In this document: positions 13,801 through 25,800 of the stretch, in pieces
How the letters are laid out: every line of letters starts with the position of its first letter
How positions within the stretch are numbered: position 1 is the stretch's first letter
NCBI RefSeq assembly: GCF_963576615.1
Contig: NC_088710.1
Coordinates: 75,215,019-75,279,018 of the forward strand
Length of the DNA stretch: 64,000 bases
Direction: 5' to 3'
Origin: Watersipora subatra
Lineage: Eukaryota > Bryozoa > Gymnolaemata > Cheilostomatida > Watersiporidae
The notes under the pieces: generated by a model
Seen by the model: the letters and a program-made list of their open reading frames with translations, nothing else
Databases searched by the model: none
Told to the model about the DNA's origin: nothing
Translations under genes and position numbers: made by a program

Positions 13801-16800
13801 ACAGTCCCAGTATCCTACACAAAGTCCCAGTATCCTACACACAGTCCCAGTATCCTACACAAAGTCCCAGTATCCTACACACAGTCCCAGTATCCTACAC
13901 ACAGTCCCAGTATCCTACACAAAGTCCCAGTATCCTACACACAGTCCCAGTATCCTACACAAAGTCCCAGTATCCTACACACAGTCCCAGTATCCTACAC
14001 ACAGTCCCAGTATCCTACACACAGTCCCAGTATCCTACACAAAGTCCCAGTATCCTACACACAGTCCCAGTATCCTACACAAAGTCCCAGTATCCTACAC
14101 ACAGTCCCAGTATCCTACACACAGTCCCAGTATCCTACACAAAGTCCCAGTATCCTACACAAAGTCCCAGTATCCTACACACAGTCCCAGTATCCTACAC
14201 AAAGTCCCAGTATCCTACACACAGTCCCAGTATCCTACACAAAGTCCCAGTATCCTACACACAGTCCCAGTATCCTACACAAAGTCCCAGTATCCTACAC
14301 ACAGTCCCAGTATCCTACACAAAGTCCCAGTATCCTACACACAGTCCCAGTATCCTACACAAAGTCCCAGTATCCTACACAAAGTCCCAGAACAATAATC
14401 TATATATATAAATCTCAACGTCTGTCTGTCCGTCTGTCTGTCATTCGTCTGTCCAGCTATAGCTGGTAAAGTTTCAGTAACGGAAAATCACCTTCGTCCT
14501 AGATTAGAACTAATGATATCAATATGGTATCAAGTCAATCAACAAGTAACAACAAAGCTAAGACATTCATATCACATCCACTGCGCTTGTATATATTGTA
14601 AATCATTTTGCTGCACACTCTAGATGTGCACTCGTTATTATTAATTAATACAGTGTACTCCAGGGTCACGGTGCCACTGTTACAACATTTTTTCGCCTTG
14701 CTATATGGAACGCAATGCCGTTTTCGATGAATTGTTTTCCTGTGAGGCTATGAGGCGGACAAATTTTTTTCACCATATGATACGATATCAACAAAGCTGC
14801 TCTTAAAATTCAAATTTGGCAAACTGATTACGACGAAATAACAAAATTGCCGATATGCTATTCGCTCAAATTCCTACCACAACACCTGAAAGAGATACGA
14901 TGCTCACTATCTCAGTTTAGCGTTATTCGTTATAAGTTATAGTGAAAACGAATTCGAAAACAGGTAAGTGATAAAATTTTAGCCCATGACAAGGTTGAAG
15001 TTTAGTAAAATACTTACTAAAGCTTAGCTTCCAGTATGTGTTTAGTAAGCTAAATGCATTCAAGTTAAATTCAACGTTTATGTTGTACATCTGTACACAA
15101 GGTAAGTACTCCCCATGGTACATACTGCACGTAGTACATTGTAATATTACATCTTTTTGCAGATCAAAACCACTAAATACACCAAAGTCACTAAGATTAA
15201 CGTATTGTTTTGATACAAACTTTTAACATGCACAGTATGTATATAACAATTCTGATGATATTTAGCAGAGGGTGTTTGCATTAGATAAATACTATGGGTT
15301 TCTATACCACTCTATTTGATATTTTCGCCTCATGATGTCAGCACTGAAACAAATTAAAATCATATAATTGTATATTAAATCATTTTTCATTGTAATCATA
15401 GCAAAACAGACTTTATTTAGCTATTACTTGCTAATTATTTCACATTTACATTTAAAAACATTTGAATCTGTTTTATTTACTCTATTAAAGATGTGGTTGC
15501 GTCAAAAAGGTCGATTTAATGAAATTGAGACCAATAAAAGGCTAAAACGTCAGCTACAATTTGATGTCATTTTTGTCTTTGTAGACCAATCCTGTCCAGA
15601 GATATATGCGTTTGAATGAGGCCATCTTTTAAAAAGCTCACATTCCATCGGGTGCTTCATTCGTGACGTAACTAGTGATACATCTGAAAAGAGTCCACGA
15701 GCGATAAATATAAGGCCGCTTCATTAGCCAATCATCAGCCCAAAATTTTTATATAGGTCGTAATAAATGTTATCACTCGTAAAACGCGTTGTCTGTGATT
15801 TCAAATTTAGGAATTTTACTCTATTATTAAATCGCATGAACATCGATATTTACCAAATTAATTAACATGGTTACTTTAATGAATTACTTGGTCGACACGT
15901 TTTATTGACGAACAACAGAATTGTAAAAATTGCTGTAAAGTTACTGCGAAGGTGATTCCGAGTTTTCTGGGCATCAGGTGGTTAAAAATTCTACGGAGGA
16001 AAATTGGAGAATGGAGGAAAATTTATCTTTTACTTTGAGTCTCCTATAGAGTTTCCTGTCGAGTTTACATTTAGATTATATTTCCCTGTTTGAGGTTATA
16101 ACGTAATTTCCTGCGTGTGCGAGATACGTATGTACAGTGAGTTCTTGACGACTTTTTAATCCATAGCATCTAGCAATACAATGGCTTCGATTGATGAATA
16201 TACTAAAGGTAATATTTTTTAGTACTCATTAATACATGCACTAATTAATAAAATTATAACTTTTTGCTATCAGCAATCATTGTTTTATAATTTTTTATCG
16301 TTTCACTGAGCTATATTTGCTTCAAATTTTCTGTGGTAGTTTTATCTAGTAAATTAGATTTATGATTTGACTTTAAATGTTCACTTCTCACTTGTAGAAA
16401 GCGAAGAAAATCGATTGATCAATGCAAATCCTTAACTTCCAAAACCAAAGCTTCGAATCGTTAGCTTGGCGTACTTATGCTTTTGTTAAACATTTATTCA
16501 TTTTTAAAATTACACTCACTCTCTATCTAACTCCCAATTTGAAAGCTTTCAGTGGATACGCGTTAGAATGACATATCTATGAATGACATATATTTATTGC
16601 ATTTGTTTTACCGATTACAGGATGTTTATGTGGTCCCACCCGCCGAAGCAGCTTTGTCAGGGTGGAAACTGCCATAAATGGGAAAGAGAGACTTGAATGT
16701 GTGCTGCATAAACCATGATGTTTTGTTTGAGTTTGCTACAGTAGATGAATTTGTCTTATTGTATGAGCTGAAACTATGCGAGTGGCCACGACTTGATGAA

Positions 16801-19800
16801 TATTTTTAATAAAAGCTTTATGCCGAAATGAAAATATTTTTGCTTGTAAAAATTATATATTAAAATAATATTGTTGAAGATAATGCAAAACATGATTTGC
16901 AGAACATTGAATATATCATAGCCCAGTTGACATCTGTGCTGAAATCTTTTTTGATAGATGGATTTATGAAGTGTAATCAGAGCTGAATGGACAGGCATTT
17001 TTGCATAGCTCGACCATTTGTTTAGTACTTGAATCAACTAATCAAATGTGACAAGTGAATTTTTTCTACACATTGATACCAATAATGACACGTTGACAGT
17101 CGACTATACAATGTACATGACTTTTAGGGATGTAGTTGGTTTCGCCACATATTCTTTTCAAAGACGCAGCTTGCTTATTTTACTTATGGTAGTATGAAAC
17201 TAGTTTTCGGTGTAGGCAATGATATACAGCCCCACCCCCAGAATAGGCGACAGGCATAATGTGGGCGGGGCTTTTGGGAGGCTGTATATGTATATCATTA
17301 GTGTGGGTAGCGATGGAACTATGCCGATACAAAGATCTTATTCTACATAGTTTGCTTGACAGAATTACCGTAGACCGGTAGAATTGGTAGTCGGTACTAA
17401 GAGGTTTACACAGCATTTAGAGGAAGCTAATATGACAAGTTTTTAATTTTCCTTGTTTGAGGCCTTTGAGACATTGGAAATAATGTATCTGTAGCTGGAT
17501 TTAAAATTTTATTCTAGCCAACATGAGCAAATACAAGATAAAATATATGCCAATAGAGCCGCGTAGGACTAGACTTTTATCGCAATAGCCGATGTGAATA
17601 CGAGAGATGGAGACAGGTTGTATCACGCGTTACATCATTTTGGGCAAGTCGAGGCATGTTTTTTTGGTCTGAGAGTTTTTACCGCGATCAAATTTTTTCG
17701 ATTTTAATCTTAAAATATCTTGACAATGAGATTGCCTAATACAACAAACAACGTATCAACTGATAGACAAAGAAAAATACTTTTAAAATCAACTCAAATT
17801 TGACGCAACCCTATCTTTAACTTATTTCAACAAAACACTTTTTTCATGATATGAAATTTAAAAGTTAGTTGTTTGAAAAAGTTTGAAAACCTTTACAGTT
17901 GTTTTATTTTTTCTCATAATTTATTTGAACTGCACAAAACACTTCTCATAATAAAAGTTTGAAAGTGAGAATGGTAACTGTTGCTATGTTAAATAAAAAT
18001 AAAATTTCTATGCAAAGAATTGTTTATGACTCAGGCAACGATGGGCATTCAGCTGGTCTCTCTATATATAGATGTTTGTCAGGAACAACAATTGAGATGT
18101 TCACCGGTAGATCAAACACTCATCTATTTTAGCTGTGAACAGAGGACCCGTGTATTTTTATCTCACTGTATTCTAACTTTTAAAGAACATAGTCTATACT
18201 ATAGGATTGTAGCAAAGACATAGTACAAACCATCTCCTGCCCGTATTCTGAAGTAGTTAGTGGGTCGGTAGTAGAACAAAAACTAATATACATGTAATCA
18301 TGTAGTTAAGGTATATTTAGGAAAATGTTAGGTGCAAGATCAGTAAAAGAGTGAAAGGACAGCATAAGTGACAGCGATGGTGTTCCGAGCCACACAGTCT
18401 CACAATAATCCACACAGTCTCATAATAATCCACACAGTCTCATAATAATCCACACAGTCTCACAATAATCCACACAGTCTCATAATAATCCACACTATTT
18501 CACAATAATCCACACATAATCACAACAATTCATACCATCTCGCAATAATACAAACTTTCTAACAATAATACAAACTTTCTCACAATAATACAAACTTTCT
18601 CACAATAATACAAACTTTCTCACAATAATACAAACTTTCTCACAATAATACAAACTTTCTCACAATAATACAAACTTTCTCACAATATTATATATTATCT
18701 CACAATAATACAAACTTTCTCACAATAATCCACACAGTCTCATAATGATCCACACTATTTCACAATAATCCACACATAATCACAACAATTCATACCATCT
18801 CGCCATAATACAAACTTTCTCACAATATTATCTCACAATAATACAAACTTTCTCACAATAATATAAATTACCTCACAATAATACAAACTTTCTCACAATA
18901 ATATAAATTATCTCACAATAATACAAACTTTCTCACAATAGCCCACATCACTTGTCAAGGATCTATACAATTTAAAAATAATCTACACAACACTTGAATA
19001 TCAGACACCAATAGAAAATTAATTTCCAGTCGCATTATTCACACAATTGCACAGTTTCCCTAAACCATACATGTATAAGCGATGTACCCGACTCTTTGAC
19101 ACATGCTATAGGTAGCACACAGAGGGGTTATACAAGGAAAACAGAAAGCATATCTTACACAGTAAAGCCATGGCTACTGACATCTGAGGGGGGGTAACTG
19201 CTATGTTCGGCACATGCTCATCGAGTCTGACTGGTTCCAGCGCTGCTAGTTTGTTAGTATTGCAAGCATCTAGCCCGAGAGATATTGGTGAAATGGACAA
19301 AGGAAGTGAAGGTACAGAAGCCCCAGCCCCACTCCTTTTCCATGTTCGTGGTGGGAGTACCGGTGGCTCATCGCTATCATAATCTGTTCCACTAGATGTA
19401 TCACTATAGGGTTCAACTAAAAGAATGCATTATATCTAACATTCACAGTAAGAAAAGTATGGCAGACTACTAGACTGTACTACTAGGTAATATCGAGGAT
19501 TAAGCAGTTGGTAGGACTATAGACAGTAGAAAGAAGGACAGCACCTGCTGGCAGCGATATGGAGTGCTATGCACGTAATAGGAGATATGGACAGTAGGGC
19601 AGACAAGAATACAGGCAGACATGAGGTGACAGCTACAAGTAGTCAGCAGTGGCAGCAAGTGTTTTGACCAGAGGTGACCGAGTGGCGAGAGGTTATTGGG
19701 TACAAAGAGACATTGAGATAAAGGTAAAGGTGTATGTACCTGGCGCTGATACGGACATGGATAAGAATCTAGGCAAATGGACAGGTGTGCAACATTTTTC

Positions 19801-22800
19801 ATTATACTCAAGGAGCCCAGCAACAGTCATTCTCTGGTATTATTATCTCAGCTAGTAGTTGTGCAAATAATAGTTGGTTTCTGTTCCATGAGCGTCTGGC
19901 ATGCCCCAGAGGATTTTGATAGTTTTCATGCTGCGCAATAACTTGTTTTCTCACAAGTAGTACTAGCTGGACGAGTGGTTTAAGGCAGTGCGACTGGCAG
20001 GATACTAGTAGCAATAACGAACAAAGACAAATTTATTCATAATCCTTCATATATAGGATGATTTAGGGTGTGCAAAAAAGGAACACCATGCAATTTTTAA
20101 TTAGGAAGGAGTTACTCGTGTGAACTACATGACAACACAGAGCGTGTGTAGAGCACGAGTCGAGCACTGCCCATTAGTGATGTAATTCTTGCGTTTAGCG
20201 ACCATTAAGGAAGTAAGGAAGAACTAGGAAGGTACTTAGCATGGGTTAGTGAGAGATTAAATAATAGAGAAACAGCTCAGTATGTGGCAAAGATTCTACA
20301 TCTGTAACTACATCCATGTCTTTGCATAAGCTCCAGAGGACAGCACTAGCCAGCAATGACATAAAGGGGTGGCTATACACACACACCAACAAAATCACTC
20401 ATATGTGCAGCCAATTTGGCAACACACTGTTGCGTCGTGTTGAAACAAGCGTGTTGGTCTACATGGTTATAGATGAATTAAAAGCATCTGGAAAGGACTG
20501 GAAAGAACTAAAAAGGACTGAAATAGCTGATTACAGGGAACATACGTTATATACAGTTTATTCTATTCCACAAGCTGGTTTGCTTTGAGATCCGTCTTCG
20601 AATAGTCACGACAACAAAGCTTCACGCAAACATTTATATAATGAACAAATATATTCTCACTAGTAAGAGATATGGAAGGTCACGTCTAAATTGCAATTGT
20701 TAATGTAATGCATTAGGTAATAAAATCTGTTGAAATCCAAATTTTTGTGTGGTTTGATTCATGTAACGAATCCAAATCTCGTCTGACTTCCATCATTCAG
20801 GATTTCCATCAAATAGATAGCACTGTTTCGTGAGCAAAAATACAGCAATGCAAATAGTGGCACAAATTTTATTGCGGTCACAAATTATTGATGATCTATT
20901 ATATTATATCATAAAAATGCTAACAAAATTTCAATATTATGGAGAATTTAGTGAGGACATCATGGCTCTCACATTGTCAGTGGTCAATCTATCAGTCAAG
21001 CCAAGTGTTATCTAGTAGAGTCTGTGTGTATAGCCACAGCAAATATCTACACTAAACATTCACTATGCATTGTCAGTGCGGAGCCAGGCCTTAAGAAAAG
21101 CATTCTACATTTAAGTGTGAAAGAGAAACTTGGCTCATCGATATCTTACAGCCATAAAGCTTTCAGTTTAGGCCTATAGTTAGTTGCCTTGCAGGTTTTT
21201 AGTGATAAATTGCAATTGTCGTGGACAGCTATCCAATACTCGGTATGTCTAGGCTGGTGGTCTCAAAAAGCTTGCAGCAATTCGGTGCCTCGCGGAACAA
21301 TGGAGATACGTGATGGAATTAATTATCCGTTGGTGTGCCACCGCAGTACTTCCCTGCCTAGTACACCTGTGTATGTCATAAAACAAACCCATGCTTTGTT
21401 GAGGCGAGGTGCAACTAATAACTGCATTTATGAACAACGGTGAGCCCTTCCCTATGCCTCTAATAGTACCATTTGTCCTTCAATTAATATACCCCTGCAA
21501 ACTGTAACCATACTCACTTAGAGAGACATCAACATCTTCAGATAGTCTGCCATCCTCTACATTGCTGCCGTCTCTACCATCTTCTCCAGACACACCAGAA
21601 AACACGTTATCCATTTTGTCAAGGTTCATATCCACATCAGTTAGCAATACAATATCTGCATCAGCTGTGACTCGGCAGGTTGCCGATGCATTTGGCAGAG
21701 AATTCTCCGGAATACTATCCAATGGGCTATGTTCTCCAACAGCAATTGTTCGCCGCGAGACGCCTAGGTCTCCATTTTCCATATCCAAAGCATGGCAGTC
21801 AGTTTTTATTTCTTCGATAAGCTGGTGCAACATGTCGATATCAGCATCTGAAGCAGAAGAAAAGTGTCCATATGTAGCGCATTTACCTCAAACCTTAAAG
21901 AATGTCAATCAATGATTTGCAGGAGCAAACAATGACGAACACTGCTTACATTAATCTCCAACAATGAGGCAAGATTATATCTAAAATGATTACTGAAGTA
22001 ACAGAGGAAGCAAATTCGTATACATGTATACGAATTTGTTTCTGCTTGACTAGTCGATATAGATATCGACTAGTCAGTAGCGGCTGTCTGACCAGACAGA
22101 ATAATGAGTAGCCATTCACCTCATCACATATATACAGACACTCTCATTCGCGCTGAATAAGCTTTTCAAACTCGACGATTGACAGCGAGCTCTCTCCTAG
22201 TAGGCCACCAAGTCCACCATTCACTCATATTCTAATAATAACGTCACTGAACACACTCAGTTGGCACTATCAATCACTGGAATGTCTTACCGAGTCCACC
22301 AGAATGAGAACAAGCCATCTCTACGCTGCTGGAGTCGGCGCTGGCTTTAGCACTATCCGGAGTGGCACTCAACGATTCACCATCGCTTGGGATCAAACCC
22401 TTACAGGGGTTAGATGCACTGATAAGAGAAAACAGTTACTAAAGGACATTTTGAGTAGGACTGTCTTATCACTCACATACCTGTCTCTTCACAAACTGCA
22501 GATAAAGAATGCAATTGACATTCGTAGTGTAGTGCTCAGGAAGACTATACAGCCTCTTAATTACGTCATAAAGCAAAGTTCACTTGAAGGAAAGATACAA
22601 ACAGTAGTCGAGAAAGAGTAACTATGACCATTCGTTAACCATGAACGCCAATCAATATACCATCAAACTAATACTAGCTTCTATAACAATTGTTGAATAT
22701 AGCTCTACTACTTGTTCATTGCTAAACCTCTAGGCAAGATAATCCTTTAACTTGCAGATAAATGGGCCCCTTATCATCGTAACTTTTAAAGCAAACTGCT

Positions 22801-25800
22801 ACTGAATTTAGTACCTAGTTGAGTTGAGTATGTCCAACTAAATTTCCCAATCAATACTACAAAACAATTGAAGTTTGACTAACAAAAGTTGTATAGTAAC
22901 ATACCCAAACGCCACTTAAACTGAAGTTAGAACCAGTCTTTCTAAGCAACACGACAATTGGTTTTAGACATCGAAACATTAAAACAAAAAAGCTTTTGCA
23001 AGATGAAAATGTATCATCATAATAGTCTAGTGACCCTAAAAAGTTTGCTGCAGCGTTTTAGATCTCGGATATACTTACTTACTTTCCAATTGATCCTAAG
23101 CGCCAGTTCAATGCATATAGGGTATATTAACCTGTATCACCGTGTATTAACTGAGCTCTGAGTAAAGTACATCATAGTATAGTTGTTTGCATAAAATGAG
23201 GGTAATAAAGTGGTAAAAACTATATATATGAGTATTTATGTATCATCAGTCCGATTGTCTAAGGCCAAAGGTGATATAAATGATATATATGAGTATTTGT
23301 GCATATCAGTGAGTATTATCAGTCTGATTGTCTGTGGGCGGAAAATATACTTTAACTTGGTTTTTAATGCGATTGTAAAAGCTAAATCGCCACACATTTG
23401 TTCGGTGTTGGTGGCTTAATATCTTACTTCTAGTGTCATGTGTCACAGGTGCAAATTTAATGTATTCATTTAATTGTAGCCTATGTTATAGAAACCTGCT
23501 TCAATTTTTCTGAGGAATAGGGTATCCAGACTATCTCGCCTGTCACTCAGAGAAAGGATATGTTCAACAGCAGCTTGATGACCATGGACAATGCGGGCGA
23601 TAAAGCTAAACCAATATAAATAGGTTACCGTAACAAAAAATCAAAACAGATCTCAAAGTGCCAGCGCTGAAGTGAGGATATATGATAGCAAAAGCCGAAC
23701 TTACTAAGTTAGTATTATAATAATATCAGTTATACACCATGAAATGTTAATTAAATCGTTAGATGGTATTTTGGAATACTTGTTAGCCTGCGTTGCAAGG
23801 TAGTGATGTCTTATTATAAGTGGACAATTGTTTTAACCAGGTGTATGTAAAAAATATTAGTTTGTAGCATTGCTGCGTTCTCACCATTATAGTACGAATA
23901 TTAACATGAGGCAAGCTTTAGACGCTGTAAATTTATTAGTAAAATACCACGATAGCAGACGATGTTCAAATAAGCTTTATTAGCATTGCAAGTATTGGTT
24001 TCTTATTCTGATGACACTCCAAAATCACAACATAATTATTTACTGCAGTCGAACTACGACGTATAAAATAATCCCTTCCATAACGTTAAATTGACTTTCT
24101 CCAAGGATTTTGACTCACACGTACAGATTTTGACAAAATTATAATATGTAACCTTACCGTACAAAGGCAAAATCTAAATATGTTCCCTAGAAGATAACTG
24201 TTCTTATGATATTGCGACTATAAATAAATGAAGCATTTCAATATAAGCTTTTCGGTGAATCGTAAACGTCTAATGATGGCCTTGCTTCCACTTCAGAAAA
24301 TAGGCTAATTTCCTTAAAGGTGAGATCTGCGGTGGGCTATTTCCAGGTTACCTTGTCTCGAAGTAATCAATTGGCTAAGACATTCCGAACCACGCCCGTG
24401 ATTACTTTGCTCGAAAAGACAACTTCAAATAAAACATTCGTTTTTGTACTTGTACAGTACTGTACATATTATACCATGAAATGGTAAAACTGTGTTGTTT
24501 GCCATTCTTCCAAATTATTACAAAAAAGTTGAATCGATCATTGCAGAGCTTTGACTTACATAAGCCAACCTTCATTCGATATAAAATTGGCTGACTGATA
24601 AAAAAACTGTATGTTGTAGAGATTACAGAACATCCCGCTAAACATTCTTTTCTTTTAGTAATATTAATGTTTTACGAATGTTCATTTGAAAAATGGACAA
24701 AGCTGTGAACAAGTGACGGGTTTTATTGATACCTCTTAACTAAGAAAATTATTTTTAGCAATCTCAAAACATGTGATCAGCATAAATGAAGAGTAAGGAA
24801 AATATCAAGTGGAGCTACAAAAAAGGACTTTTTATACAAAGGAACCAAAATATTTAAATACCAAGCAGTTTTGAGGTGCTTCTTGTTAGGTGCAGTAGCA
24901 GATAGCAGCGGCCTCAACTAAATTAGTATCTTTATTGTCGATACAAACACTTTATGTGTATTATTTGCCAGTGATTAGTCTTAGAGGGTGTATTTGAATA
25001 ACAATTTTTGGTTACATGAAAGTTTTATACATTTACAACAGCATCGAAATACAAAAGCAGCCAAGAAACAGTTTACTGCACCTTCCTTTCCTAGACATTC
25101 TTTATGACAAACAATTTGAACAAAAGTTTTCTAAAATGGTTATGAACTGAAATAGAGGTTTTAACATTTTAGGGCATAGTAGATTTTTGCGCATCATTTT
25201 AATACCAATAATAAAATGCGTAAAATACCCTGGTTTTTTTGATAAGCTTTAACTATGTAGTTTGAGCGACATTCAATGAACTTTTCCTATTAAAGGCTTC
25301 AGGTTTTAACAAAACTATTATGCAGCTCACCATATTTCTTTCACCACCTTTCTATCGCCACCTTTCTATCGCCACCTTTCCATCGCCACCTTTCTATCAC
25401 TACCTTTCTATCACCACCTTTCTATCGCCACCTTTCTATCGACACCTTTCTATTGCCACCTTTCTATCGCCACCTTTCTATCGCCACCTTTCTATCACTA
25501 CCTTTTTATCACCACATTTTTTTCATCTCCTTTTTATCACCACCTTTCTATCACCGCCTTTCTATCCCTGCCTTTCTATCACCACCTTTCTATCGCCACC
25601 TTTCTAACGCCACCTTTCTATCACTGCCTGTCTATCGCCACCTTTCTATCACCACCTTTCTATCGCCACCTTTCTATCACCACCTTTCTATCACTGCCTG
25701 TCTATTGCCACCTTTCTATCGCCACCTTTCTATCGCCACCTTTCTATCACTACCTTTTTATCACCACATTTCTTTCATCTCCTTTCTATCACCGCCTTTC

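Larger units (their letters stand above)
14399..18056 (+). mobile_element. Helitron-like element, copy 3, interrupted by a TIR element
   Basis: 5' TC at 14399-14400 (TCTATATATATAAATCTCAA), 3' CTGG at 18053-18056 preceded by a degraded hairpin, inserted between A and T. The two parts 14399-15487 and 17818-18056 align with copies 1 and 2; the middle is a nested element. No Rep/helicase is present. Confidence 0.75.

Noticed and set aside
13465-14469. 334-codon ORF of repeated QYPTQSPSILHKVPVSYTKS type
   Set aside because: Translation of the 20-bp array; a 60-bp cycle with no stop codon. Not a mucin-like gene: there is no signal peptide and no unique end domain.
19500-19855. 107-codon minus and 68-codon plus ORFs
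   Set aside because: Intronic; no donor/acceptor pair fits the RhoGEF phases, and the exons on both sides already join directly.
21562-21915. 117-codon plus ORF
   Set aside because: Antisense shadow of exon 21518-21847, which has matching splice phases.
22304-22621. 105-codon plus ORF
   Set aside because: Overlaps antisense the phase-consistent exon 22291-22418 and shows no homology I recognise.
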